64,000 nucleotides of DNA. Origin: Amycolatopsis coloradensis. Lineage in GTDB: Bacteria > Actinomycetota > Actinomycetes > Mycobacteriales > Pseudonocardiaceae. The DNA is taken from assembly GCF_001953865.1 (NCBI RefSeq), contig NZ_MQUQ01000005.1, forward strand, positions 259,401 through 323,400. Reading direction: 5' to 3'. The notes under the pieces are model-generated. The model saw only the letters and a list, made by a program, of their open reading frames with translations, was not told the origin of the DNA and ran no database searches. The translations under genes and the position numbers were made by a program. This document shows positions 18,258-27,428 of the stretch, piece after piece. Each line of letters starts with the position of its first letter. Position 1 is the stretch's first letter.

Positions 18258-19979
18258 TCAGGCGAGGGGGTTCGGCAGCAGGAGTTCGGTGTTCTGGTCC
18301 TGTGGCGTGCCGACGGCGGTGAGCGAAGCGTGGATGTCGTTGTACGAGAGTTCGCGGTACAAGGACGCAAGCGCTTGCGTCGAGGTGTCCGAGTACGGAG
18401 CCTCGTACGGCGCTTCGGCTTCGATCAGGGTCGTGAACAGCGACAGCGTGCCGTCGGCGTTGTCGGCGACCTCGATGATCCGAGCGTGCTGCGGGAAGTC
18501 GATGTGCGACGCGGTGTTGATCTCCCAGAACCCCTGCTTCGCCGTCTTGCCGGGGTGCGGGGTGATCTTGTTGCGATGCGTGTGCCCGTTGACCCACGCC
18601 AGCACGTTCGGGAACCGGTGCAGCAGCGAGACGAACGTGTCACCGTTGAGCCGCGGCTCCAGCGGATGCCGCGCGTCCGGGAGCACGTTGCCCATGGTGT
18701 CGCTGGTGTGGTGGCTGAACAGGATGAACAGCTCGTCCGTCACGTTCCGGGTGACCTCGCGGCCGAAGAAGTCGTAGTACGTCGAGCTGTTGCGCTTGAG
18801 CGTGTTCTCCACCCAGGTGAACTGCCCGAGCCCGATCGACCCGTCGGCGAGCCCGGCCATCGTCGTGGTGTCGAGGCTGATGCCGACGACGCCCGGCGCG
18901 ATCCGGAAGGTGTAGTACACGTTCCGCCCGTCGGCGTTGTTGCCGCTGAACCCGTGCCCCACCGGGCCGGGGCCGGTGTTGGCCGCGTCGAGGTGGTGCT
19001 GGACGAACTCCGCGGTGCTGAACGGCCGCCGTCGCGCGTCGGGGGTGATCTCGCGGATCGTGCCCGAGCCGCCGAACAGCTCCGTGATCGGCACCCCGGA
19101 TCCGGCGTTGATCGCCTTCGCGAGCCTCCTCGACGTCGTCTCGTCCTTGCCGATCACCTTGAACCGGCCGGTGTACCAGGCGTCCATCCCCGGCAGATCC
19201 GGCACCGTGCCGACGATGCTGTCGTCGTGGTTGCCGAAGGTGCAGAACCACGGGACGTCGAGACCCGGCGACGTGAACGTGTTCGAAGCCGCGCCGAGCA
19301 GGCCGGGCAGCTGCGGGAAACCCTTCTTCGTGTAGGCGTCGTCCAGCGGCTTGCCGGGGTTCCAGTAGTGCGAGGACCCGGAAGTCTGGACACCTTCGTG
19401 CGTGTTCGGATCACCCGAGGCCGGGTTCACCGTGCCGCCGTTGAGCACCTTGAGGAACCATTCGAGTTCGATCAGCTCGTGGTTGTCGGTGTTGTCGCCG
19501 GTGGTGACCATGAAGTCGATCGCCCGCCCGGTGAACGGGCCCGCCTTCAGGCTGTTCACCCGCTCCACCAGCGCCGTCGTCGCGACCGGGCCGAGGGTCT
19601 CCTGCGGCCGGTGCGCCGAGCCGACGAACGGGTGCAGGTACTCGAACCGCGCCGGGCTCTCGGCGTCGGTGAAGTGCAGGTCGGTGAACTGCGCGAACGA
19701 GGCCATCGCGCGGCGCCGGTCGTCGCGGCCGGACTTCGGCGCGGCGAGATCGCCCCGGACCACGAGCGGCCAGCCGGGGCCCGCGGTCAGCCGGGTGTAG
19801 GCCGGACCGCTTTTCACCGGCGCCGCGGCGGATTCCAGTGTGGTACCCGCGGTGCGCGCCGCCCGGCTCGCGGTGCGCGCCAGTGCCCGGTCGAACGCGT
19901 TGGCGGTCGGGGTGCACAGCAGCAGGCCGACGCCGGCGGCGCCTGCGGTGGTGAAGGTGCGCCTGGAGATGTCGGCCAT
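18258..19979 (-). CDS. TIGR03767-family metallophosphoesterase, Tat-exported
   Basis: 573 residues. A twin-arginine type signal (ISRRTFTTAGAAGVGLLL) ends around residue 28. Calcineurin-like metal sites: FTDLHFTD (D-x-H), TTGDNTDNHE (GD-x-x-D), CTFGNHDDS (GNH[D/E]), LFSHHTSDT and NGHTHRNKI (GHxH). The length and NTHEGVQTSGSSHYW insert match the PPA1498/TIGR03767 family of actinobacteria. Substrate unknown; dinuclear metal phosphodiesterase or phosphatase activity is expected outside the membrane. Single gene with a strong hairpin after it. Confidence 0.88.
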   Translation of the reverse strand: MADISRRTFTTAGAAGVGLLLCTPTANAFDRALARTASRAARTAGTTLESAAAPVKSGPAYTRLTAGPGWPLVVRGDLAAPKSGRDDRRRAMASFAQFTDLHFTDAESPARFEYLHPFVGSAHRPQETLGPVATTALVERVNSLKAGPFTGRAIDFMVTTGDNTDNHELIELEWFLKVLNGGTVNPASGDPNTHEGVQTSGSSHYWNPGKPLDDAYTKKGFPQLPGLLGAASNTFTSPGLDVPWFCTFGNHDDSIVGTVPDLPGMDAWYTGRFKVIGKDETTSRRLAKAINAGSGVPITELFGGSGTIREITPDARRRPFSTAEFVQHHLDAANTGPGPVGHGFSGNNADGRNVYYTFRIAPGVVGISLDTTTMAGLADGSIGLGQFTWVENTLKRNSSTYYDFFGREVTRNVTDELFILFSHHTSDTMGNVLPDARHPLEPRLNGDTFVSLLHRFPNVLAWVNGHTHRNKITPHPGKTAKQGFWEINTASHIDFPQHARIIEVADNADGTLSLFTTLIEAEAPYEAPYSDTSTQALASLYRELSYNDIHASLTAVGTPQDQNTELLLPNPLA

Positions 19980-20082
19980 GGCGGTGCCCCTACTCGTCGC
20001 GGGTGGGTGTCGCGGAAGGACGATGCCGGACGACGTTAGCCGGGGAGTGAACAGCGGAAAAGGGTAATGCGAAAATTTGTCA

Positions 20083-20096
20083 CGTTCGGCCGAACG
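20083..20096. promoter_or_regulatory. Perfect 14-bp palindrome in a divergent intergenic region
   Basis: CGTTCGGCCGAACG lies 104 bp before the phosphoesterase start and 56 bp before the next rightward gene, in a locally A+T-richer stretch (AAAATTTGT). A dimeric regulator site is plausible; no regulator is encoded next to it. Confidence 0.35.
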
Positions 20097-20151
20097 CTTT
20101 CGTCGTCGTGGTGGTTAAGCTGGTCGCTCGGCTGGTGAGGAGGTGGCCCCG

Positions 20152-20586
20152 GTGGGTGCTTCGGCTTGGTCTGTCCGCGGCCGGTTCGACGGCGACCCGG
20201 AAGCGGCGCTGGACGCGATGAAGGCGCGCGTCTTCGAGGAGGGCGACTATCTCTGGGAAGAGGACGAACTCGGCCGCCCGGATTCGATCGAGGACTTGTA
20301 CGAGGTGGAGAGCGTCCAGGAGTCCGGGACCCATTCGGTGCTCGACGTCCACGAGTTCATCAGCGCCACCGGCGAGGACGACTTCGGCACGATCCGGCCC
20401 TTGACCGACGCCGAACTCCTCACCGCCTTCGGTACCGAGGAGCCGTCCGTCGCCGGCTTCGACGAACTCGACAAGGCCGGACGGCTGCCGTACGAACGCC
20501 GCCCGCGCTGGAGCGCGAACTGCGCGCTGCTCTACGAGGACGACGTCGCCGTCGAATTGGCGATCTGGGGCGTTTCCGGAGATTAG
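20152..20586 (+). CDS. Hypothetical acidic protein
   Basis: 144 residues, family not recognised. GTG at 20152 is preferred to a GTG at 20143 because GAGGAGG (20136 on) is then 8-9 bases upstream. The protein is soluble and acidic, with ARVFEEGDYLWEEDELG, DSIEDLYEVESVQESGTHSVLD and a C-terminal strand pair (CALLYEDDVAVELAIWGVSGD). GTHSVLDVHEFI near the middle may be conserved. No membrane segment or signal. It ends 4 bp inside the convergent TetR gene and has no clear partner. Confidence 0.7.
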   Translation: MGASAWSVRGRFDGDPEAALDAMKARVFEEGDYLWEEDELGRPDSIEDLYEVESVQESGTHSVLDVHEFISATGEDDFGTIRPLTDAELLTAFGTEEPSVAGFDELDKAGRLPYERRPRWSANCALLYEDDVAVELAIWGVSGD

Positions 20587-21182
20587 AGCCGGGCTTCGAG
20601 CCCGTCGAGGATCACCTCGACGCCCAAAGCGAAGACGTCCTCCCCGGTTTGACGAGCGAAGGCCGTGCCGAGCCTGCTCACGTGGGGATAGGCGGCGAGC
20701 CGCTCCAGGAACCCTTCGTCCGGCTTGCGCACGGGGAGGGTGTCCACCGAGGCGAGCACGTGTGCGGTGAGCAGCCGCGAAATCCCCGCCGTGTCCTCTT
20801 CGGAAAAGCCCGCCTCCAGCAGGATCCGCGCGGTCGTTTCGATGTGGCCCAGCCGATGCGGCCCGGTCGGAGGTCGCTCGCGCAGCAACGCGGCAGCGTC
20901 CCGATGGCTCAGCAGCAGAGCGCGGAACTGGTGGAGCCCGCTCACGAGCTGGTCACGCCACGGCTGGGTCCGGTCGATCTCGAAGGCGTCGGCGCAGATC
21001 GCTTCGGCGACGAGGTCCAGCAGTTCCGCCTTGTCCTTCACGTGCCAGTACAGCGTCGGCGAGCTGACGCCGAGCTTCGCCGCCAGGCGCCGGGTGCTCA
21101 ACTCCGCGAGCCCGGTTTCGTCGAGCAGGTCGACCGCCGCGTCGGTGATCTTGGCGAGATCCAGCGAGCCTTTGCGTGCCAC
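20583..21182 (-). CDS. TetR regulator with TetR_C domain (tet repressor-like)
   Basis: 199 residues from GTG. HTH: ITDAAVDLLDETGLAELS, then TRRLAAKLGVSSPTLYWHV, very close to the Tn10 TetR recognition helix region (SVRGLAQKLGVEQPTLYWHV, recalled), and KDKAELLDLVAEAI. The C-terminal half fits PF02909. Two operators almost identical to tetO lie 7 and 28 bp from its start. It should repress itself and the divergent membrane protein gene; tetracycline binding is not implied and the effector is unknown. Confidence 0.92.
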   Translation of the reverse strand: MARKGSLDLAKITDAAVDLLDETGLAELSTRRLAAKLGVSSPTLYWHVKDKAELLDLVAEAICADAFEIDRTQPWRDQLVSGLHQFRALLLSHRDAAALLRERPPTGPHRLGHIETTARILLEAGFSEEDTAGISRLLTAHVLASVDTLPVRKPDEGFLERLAAYPHVSRLGTAFARQTGEDVFALGVEVILDGLEARL

Positions 21183-21188
21183 CCGCCG

Positions 21189-21228
21189 ACTCTATCAGTG
21201 ATAGATTTGTCCCTATCACTGATAGAGA
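21189..21228. promoter_or_regulatory. Two tandem tetO-like operators
   Basis: Site 1 (core CTATCAGTGATAG, 21192-21204) and site 2 (core CTATCACTGATAG, 21213-21225) are perfect 6+1+6 palindromes 21 bp apart centre to centre. The 19-mer at 21210, TCCCTATCACTGATAGAGA, differs from Tn10 tetO2 only at the central base. They fill the divergent promoter between the TetR gene and the membrane protein gene. Confidence 0.92.
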
Positions 21229-21240
21229 ACGGGGGAAGTG

Positions 21241-21696
21241 ATGCTCTGGACACCGAAGATCCGCCTGGTCACGGTGCTGTGCTCGATCGTTTTCGTGGCC
21301 GGGACCGCACTGCAGAACTACGTCGTCATCGATCTGGACCTGATCGAAGCGAGCATGCGGCGCAAAGGCGTGGAAACCGGCGACGCGCCCGCCTACCTGA
21401 ACGCGTTGCGGCTGGTGGGAAAGGTCTTCATCGTCGGGAACGCGCTCGGCCTGCTCGTGTGGTTCCGGTGGCGCCTGCTGTTCTGGCCGGTGCTCGCGGT
21501 CAACGTCGGCCAGTCGTGCGGTGTGTTCGTCGTGCCGTTCGAGGTGCACCGGGCGGCGATCGACGCGCACGGCTGGCCTGGCGTGCTTCCGTCGCTGGTC
21601 ACCGATGGCGGCGCGGTGATCCTGTCGATCGTGTTGAGCGTCGCCTACGTCCGCTCGCGGCGCCTCACGCGGACAGGCGGCCCAGTTCCGCTTTGA
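21241..21696 (+). CDS. Four-helix membrane protein under tetO control
   Basis: 151 residues, family not recognised. Four hydrophobic segments at about 9-29, 54-75, 77-96 and 115-135. The first loop (about 30-53, IDLDLIEASMRRKGVETGDA) is amphipathic. No transporter signature; it is far too short to be a TetA-type MFS pump. ATG 21241 follows GGGGGAA; a GTG directly before it is also possible. It is expressed from the operator-covered promoter, so its product is presumably made only when the TetR ligand is present. Overlaps the convergent lipoprotein gene by 32 bp. Confidence 0.8.
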   Translation: MLWTPKIRLVTVLCSIVFVAGTALQNYVVIDLDLIEASMRRKGVETGDAPAYLNALRLVGKVFIVGNALGLLVWFRWRLLFWPVLAVNVGQSCGVFVVPFEVHRAAIDAHGWPGVLPSLVTDGGAVILSIVLSVAYVRSRRLTRTGGPVPL

Positions 21697-22927
21697 CGGC
21701 CTCGACCGCGGCCTTCGTCTCGGCGGCCGGATCGGCGCCGTCGCGGACGATCCGGCCGAGCGCGTCAACGAGCGCGGTGTTCGCCGTCGATGTCCACAGT
21801 GGACCGGCGGCACGGCCGTTCTCCTTGACCAGCCGGGCGGCGTCGGTGGTGGGGGCGAGCTTGTCGAGCACACTCAGGCGCGCGGGCAGATGAAAGCCGA
21901 ACTCGGTGGCGAATTCCTGCTGGAAATCGGTGCGCTCCAGCCACAGCCACTTGACGAAATCCTTGGCGGCGTCGGGGTTCAGGCTCTGGGAAGACACCAT
22001 CGCGCTCAACCCGCTGACCGGGACGGACGGCGCGCCCGCCGCGTCGAGCCGGGGGAAGGCCAGGACGCCGAAGTCGTCCTTCATGGTGTCCTGGATCTTC
22101 GGCAGGTTCCACAGCCAGGTCCACTGCATGGCGGTGAGCCCGTCGATGAACGGGATGGGGTCCGCCCAGTCCGTCGAAGCACCCAGGAGCAGCGAACCAT
22201 TGAGGTCACGCAGTTTCGCGAACGCCGTCGCGGCGCGGGGATCGTCGAAGCCGACGGACCTGCCGTCCTTGAGGTAGTCGAGCCCCGCGGCCCACAGCAG
22301 CGGACCGGCGAGCGCGGCCGCGCCGGCGTCGTTGCCCGCGAACAGCCCTTTGACGCCGTCCTTGGAGAGTTTCCGTGCCGCGTCGACGAGTTCGTCGAGC
22401 GTCTGCGGCGGCTGGACGCCCGCCTCTCGCAGGAAACTCTCGCGGTAGAAGAGGACCTGGGTGTCGAGCGACTGCGGGATCCCGTACGTTCTGCCGTCGA
22501 CGGTCTGGGCCGCGAGTACAGACTGGGTGAAGTCCCCGCGCACGGGCCCGATGACGTCGTCGAGCGGGACGAGCAGGTTCTGCCGGACGCGGTCGACGGT
22601 GACCTGGCCTTCGAAGACGTCCGGGACCGGGCCGGCCTGGAGCGCGGCGGCGAGTTTCGTCTCGTAGTCGTCGGGGTTCCACTGCACCGTGACCTTGGAC
22701 TTCCGGTACGCGGCCGCGTAGCGCGTGACGGCTTCCTGGACACCCGTTTCGGGGTACGGGTGGTACCACTGCGCGAGGTCCACCGGCTTCGGTTTCGGCC
22801 GGGTCACCCCGGCGGAGTAAGCCGTCGACGGGGCCGGCTTTCCTGAGTGGACGGTGTTCGACCCGCAGGCGGAGAGCACGGCCGTCCCCGCCATCGCGAG
22901 GAACGCGCGCCTGCTTGTCTTACCCAC
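21665..22927 (-). CDS. Extracellular solute-binding lipoprotein (family 1)
   Basis: 420 residues from GTG with AAGGG 10-12 bases upstream. Signal with Tat-like start GKTSRRAFLAMAG and lipobox LSAC, so Cys is lipidated after export. The rest is a family 1 sugar-type binding protein: KVTVQWNPDDYETKLAAALQ, GPVPDVFEGQ, YGIPQSLDTQVLFYRES. Such proteins feed an ABC importer, but no permease or ATPase gene is adjacent, so it must share one encoded elsewhere or act as a sensor. Carries a TCCACWGTGGA palindrome. Confidence 0.9.
   Translation of the reverse strand: MGKTSRRAFLAMAGTAVLSACGSNTVHSGKPAPSTAYSAGVTRPKPKPVDLAQWYHPYPETGVQEAVTRYAAAYRKSKVTVQWNPDDYETKLAAALQAGPVPDVFEGQVTVDRVRQNLLVPLDDVIGPVRGDFTQSVLAAQTVDGRTYGIPQSLDTQVLFYRESFLREAGVQPPQTLDELVDAARKLSKDGVKGLFAGNDAGAAALAGPLLWAAGLDYLKDGRSVGFDDPRAATAFAKLRDLNGSLLLGASTDWADPIPFIDGLTAMQWTWLWNLPKIQDTMKDDFGVLAFPRLDAAGAPSVPVSGLSAMVSSQSLNPDAAKDFVKWLWLERTDFQQEFATEFGFHLPARLSVLDKLAPTTDAARLVKENGRAAGPLWTSTANTALVDALGRIVRDGADPAAETKAAVEAVKAELGRLSA
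21793..21803. repeat. TCCACWGTGGA palindrome, copy 4
   Basis: TCCACAGTGGA within the lipoprotein gene; the coding strand reads Gly-Pro-Leu-Trp-Thr across it, a third reading frame. Confidence 0.8.
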
Positions 22928-22940
22928 CGACAAAACCCTT

Positions 22941-22989
22941 CCGTGCGGGTCATCTCGGGAGACAGCGTCCCTCAAGATGACCCGCACGG
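22941..22989. terminator. 15-bp hairpin after the acyl-CoA ligase gene
   Basis: Arms 22941-22955 and 22975-22989 are exact inverses (CCGTGCGGGTCATCT), and GGGA/TCCC inside the loop adds pairing. It lies 29 bases beyond the leftward ligase stop and just upstream of the lipoprotein start. Confidence 0.7.
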
Positions 22990-23017
22990 GAGGGCAGGCG
23001 CGCGGGAGATTAACCCG

Positions 23018-24655
<1,638 letters not shown>

Positions 24656-25095
24656 CGTGTACTCCCGTGGGGCTCGTTCTCCGGTGAACTGGGACTGTAA
24701 ACCGGACCGGCGAACTGGTCGGTAACGTCGCAGGCAACTGTTCGGTCACAGTGTCGCGCTAACGGGTGGCCGTCGGTTCGGGTCAAGATCGTCAATAATT
24801 CGTTTTTTTCCTGCCATGAAACGAAAAATGGCTAGCAGTGCGAAGTCGCGGCATCGCTCATAAGGGTGATGAACGCCATCGAATCGCTGCCCGAAAGGCG
24901 TGTTTCCGCAGGCTGGGGCGGGTTGCCCATGGCGTGGTCGAGGGGTAATAAGTGCGTGTCGGTTTCACGGTCGCGGAACGGGTGGCGTTTACTGGGGCCG
25001 TGGTACAGAGACGGCTGGCCAGCGCTTGCTCTCGCAAGCATGGGTAAAGGCCGTCGGCCGCGAAAGCGGAGACCTGAGATGAAAGGACTACTACG
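24656..25095. other. 440-bp gene-free region, leader of mihF
   Basis: No convincing coding sequence on either strand. It holds the divergent promoters of the acyl-CoA ligase and mihF. A notably A+T-rich stretch (24790-24832) contains TTCGTTT/AAACGAA (24799-24805 and 24818-24824) and GCCAT/ATGGC inverted repeats. Nearer mihF a 6-bp hairpin GCTTGC-TCTC-GCAAGC (25024-25039) lies in what may be a long 5' leader. No riboswitch class was recognised. Confidence 0.45.
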
Positions 25096-25407
25096 TTGGC
25101 TCTGCCCACGTTGACTCCGGAGCAGCGCGCCGATGCCCTCGCCAAGGCGGCTGAGGCTCGCAAGGCGCGCTCCGAGCTGCTTGCGTCGATCAAGTCCGGC
25201 AAGGAGAGCATCGACAAGGTGCTCAAGCAGGCCAAGGAGAACAAGACCATCGGCAAGACGAAGGTCACGCAGCTGCTGAAGGCTGTCCCCGGCCTGGGCG
25301 CGGTCAAGGTCGCCGCCCTGCTGGAGCAGGCCGGCATCGACCCGGACCGGCGCGCCGCCGGCCTGGGTGAGCGGCAGCGCGAGGCCCTCCTCGAGGCGCT
25401 GAAGTAA
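25096..25407 (+). CDS. mihF: Integration host factor, actinobacterial type (mIHF)
   Basis: 103 residues from a TTG start (ALPTLTPEQRADALAKAAEA), with AAAGGA 8 bases upstream; actinobacterial mIHF proteins characteristically begin ALP-LT-EQRA. A basic N-terminal helix is followed by a helix-two-turn-helix with IGKTKVTQLLKAVPGLG and the conserved RRAAGLGERQREALLEAL end. Nucleoid-associated DNA-bending protein. In most actinomycetes the gene sits beside gmk and rpoZ; here it does not, which suggests a second copy or a relocated gene. Followed by a hairpin, so monocistronic. Confidence 0.92.
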   Translation: MALPTLTPEQRADALAKAAEARKARSELLASIKSGKESIDKVLKQAKENKTIGKTKVTQLLKAVPGLGAVKVAALLEQAGIDPDRRAAGLGERQREALLEALK

Positions 25408-25435
25408 CGCTTCCGCCCAGGTCACGGGCTGTCCG

Positions 25436-25483
25436 GGGGAAGGTGTTGCCTGAGAGGCTTGTTGCCCGGGCAACACTTTCCCC
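25436..25483. terminator. mihF terminator hairpin
   Basis: GGGGAAGGTGTTGCC (25436-25450) pairs with 25469-25483 with one mismatch. The 18-base loop includes part of a second perfect palindrome, GTTGCCCGGGCAAC (25461-25474). It starts 28 bases after the mihF stop; the nested GTTGCC boxes could also serve as an operator for the next gene. Confidence 0.6.
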
Positions 25484-25515
25484 TGGTCTCAGCCGGAGCC
25501 TGGGACGCTGGTGAG

Positions 25516-26664
25516 GTGACCACCAGTACCGCACCGGCGACCCCGGCAGACCTGGCCGCCCGCTACGAGCGGGGAGACTTCCTCCTGGCCACGGCCCGGC
25601 ACGCGCTCCTCGCGAGCGGTGTCGCGGCCACCGCGACCGACACCGATCCGGCGCGGCTGTCCCGGGCACTCCCGGGGCTGTTCACCGGCTCGGGTGCTCC
25701 GATCGCGGTCGGAGTGCTTCCCTTCGACACGAGTGAGGGCACTTCGACGCCGGGCCACCTGGTTCTGCCTCGTACGGTGCGCCGCGCGTCGTCCGATCGC
25801 GCGGCCGTCCCGCCGCGCACCGCGCTTGTCCGGCCGGTGCAGGTCACTCCCGTGCCCGAACCGGAGGCGCATCTCGCCGCCGTCCGCGCGGCCGTCTCGG
25901 CGCTGAGCGACCGGGACCTGCGCAAAGTGGTCCTGGCCCGCGCGCTCGATCTCGACTTCGCCGAGGCCGTCCCGGTCGCCGACGTCGTCCGGAACCTGGC
26001 GAACGGCAATCCCCGGCACACCACCTACGCCGCGCGGCTGCCCGGCGGGCGCACGCTCGTCGGTGCCACCCCCGAACTCCTGCTTTCCCGCACCGGCGGT
26101 TCGGTCCTGTCCCGGCCGCATGCCGGGTCGATGCCCCGGTCGGCGGACCCGGCGATCGACAAGGCCAAGGGTGAGGCCCTGCTGGCGTCCGAAAAGGACC
26201 ACCTCGAACACGCCGTGGTGGTGGAGTCCGTCGTCGAGATCCTGCGGCCGTTCTGCCGCGTCCTCGACGTCCGCGGCCCCGAACTGGTCTCGACACCCGC
26301 GATCTGGCACCTTTCGACCACCGTCACCGGCGAGCTGGTCGACCAGGACGTCACCGCGCTGGACCTCGCCGCCGCGCTGCATCCGACGCCCGCCGTCTGC
26401 GGCACCCCGACCGCCGCCGCGCGCTCGCTGGTCCGGGAACTGGAGCCGTTCGACCGCGCGTACTACGCGGGCGCCGTCGGCTGGGTCGACGCGGCCGGAG
26501 ACGGCGAATGGGCCGTCGGGATCCGGTGCGCGGAGATCGCCGACACCTCCATGCGGCTGTACGCGGGCGGAGGCATCGTGCCCGCTTCCGACCCCCGGAC
26601 CGAACTGGACGAGACGTCGGCGAAGTTCCGCACCCTGCTGGCCGCCATGGGTTTGGAGATCTAG
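25516..26664 (+). CDS. Isochorismate synthase
   Basis: 382 residues from GTG. Chorismate-binding enzyme (EntC/DhbC/MenF type) converting chorismate to isochorismate for siderophore catechols, salicylate or menaquinone. Core signatures: RKVVLARALDLDF, LPGGRTLVGATPELLLSR, SEKDHLEHAVVVESVVEILR, WHLSTTVTGEL, and GGGIVPASDPRTELDETSAK at the end. PHAGSMPRS replaces the more common AGTRPRG-type loop. The usual DHB or menaquinone partners are absent here. It converges on a PPTase gene across a long hairpin; both are tools of catechol-peptide siderophore assembly, but that link is inference. Confidence 0.9.
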   Translation: MTTSTAPATPADLAARYERGDFLLATARHALLASGVAATATDTDPARLSRALPGLFTGSGAPIAVGVLPFDTSEGTSTPGHLVLPRTVRRASSDRAAVPPRTALVRPVQVTPVPEPEAHLAAVRAAVSALSDRDLRKVVLARALDLDFAEAVPVADVVRNLANGNPRHTTYAARLPGGRTLVGATPELLLSRTGGSVLSRPHAGSMPRSADPAIDKAKGEALLASEKDHLEHAVVVESVVEILRPFCRVLDVRGPELVSTPAIWHLSTTVTGELVDQDVTALDLAAALHPTPAVCGTPTAAARSLVRELEPFDRAYYAGAVGWVDAAGDGEWAVGIRCAEIADTSMRLYAGGGIVPASDPRTELDETSAKFRTLLAAMGLEI

Positions 26665-26671
26665 ACCCCCT

Positions 26672-26735
26672 CGCGTTTCGTCCTCTAGTTGCGGTAGTTG
26701 CACGCGCAACTACCGCAACTAGAGGACGAAACGCG
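26672..26735. terminator. CTAG-containing long hairpin, family A copy 2
   Basis: Perfect 30-bp arms (26672-26701 and 26706-26735), loop ACGC, with CCCC/GGGG just outside. It lies between two convergent stop codons, 8 bases after isochorismate synthase and 4 bases after the PPTase gene. Confidence 0.82.
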
Positions 26736-26738
26736 GGG

Positions 26739-27428
26739 TTAGAGGGTCACGAAGGTTTCGGTGACCGAGATTTCGTCGGTGGTCAGCAGCGCGACGGCGG
26801 CGCGGTAGCCCTCGGTCGCCTTCAGGTCCACGAGCCGCGTCCGCGCCGGGTCGAGGGCGGCGTCGCCCGACCGGACCAGCCGCGCCTCCTCGTCGTACCC
26901 GGAGAACGTGATGCTCTGGAGCGGGATCTTGAGGCCCTTCCCGGTGGCCTTCATGACGGCCTCCTTGCGCGTCCAGTACGTGAAGAACGCTGTCGTGCGC
27001 CGCACGTCGAGCAGACCGGAGATCGCGGCCTGCTCCGCCGGGCTCAGCGCGTATTCGATGAGTGAGTCGTCGGCCCGCCTGGTGGCGGTCTCGACGTCGA
27101 GCCCGACCGGGGTCCCGGCGGTGGCCGCGACGCCGATCAGGTCGCCGGAATGCGAGATCGACAGCATCAGCGCGGCACCAGGCACCCTGGGACGGCCGTG
27201 CGGTTTGCCGCAGTCGTCGCAGGTCGCGTCGAAGCTCACGTCCTCGACCGCCACGCCGAGCCGCTCGGCGGTGACGGTCTTCGCCAGCACTCGGCCGGTC
27301 AGGAACCGGCGTTTGTCGATGTCCTGGCGGTAGTTGTCGTACCGGCCCTGCTCCAGCTCGTCGAGCAAGGCAAGGAACCGGGGTTCAGCGGGCAGGGGCG
27401 GGGACCAGCGGACCGCACATTCGATCAC
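26739..27428 (-). CDS. 4'-phosphopantetheinyl transferase, Sfp type
   Basis: 229 residues from a GTG overlapping the dctA stop (GTGA). Transfers phosphopantetheine from CoA to carrier proteins of polyketide, peptide or fatty acid synthases. Motifs: KRRFLTGRVLAKTV (P1), LMLSISHSGDLIGVA (P1b), VGLDVETATRR (magnesium-binding D-x-E) and YWTRKEAVMKATGKGL (W-x-x-KEA-x-x-K). A CDDCGKPHGRPRV element is the usual substrate loop (here CDDCGKPHG). Its coupling to a dicarboxylate carrier is odd; neither protein explains the other. Confidence 0.92.
   Translation of the reverse strand: MIECAVRWSPPLPAEPRFLALLDELEQGRYDNYRQDIDKRRFLTGRVLAKTVTAERLGVAVEDVSFDATCDDCGKPHGRPRVPGAALMLSISHSGDLIGVAATAGTPVGLDVETATRRADDSLIEYALSPAEQAAISGLLDVRRTTAFFTYWTRKEAVMKATGKGLKIPLQSITFSGYDEEARLVRSGDAALDPARTRLVDLKATEGYRAAVALLTTDEISVTETFVTL

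Noticed and set aside
21189..21228. tetO sites as vector or transposon contamination
   Set aside because: The flanking genes have native GC-rich codon use, the repressor is not Tn10 TetR, no TetA is present, and the operator bases differ at the centre.
22941..22989. Inverted repeat as an operator for the solute-binding protein
   Set aside because: A terminator for the upstream acyl-CoA ligase fits better: it starts 29 bases after that stop, with a 15-bp GC-rich stem extended by GGGA/TCCC inside the loop.
24866..25114. An 82-codon frame in the region before mihF
   Set aside because: It overlaps the mihF RBS and start, has weak codon bias, lacks an RBS and resembles no family. It may be leader RNA only.
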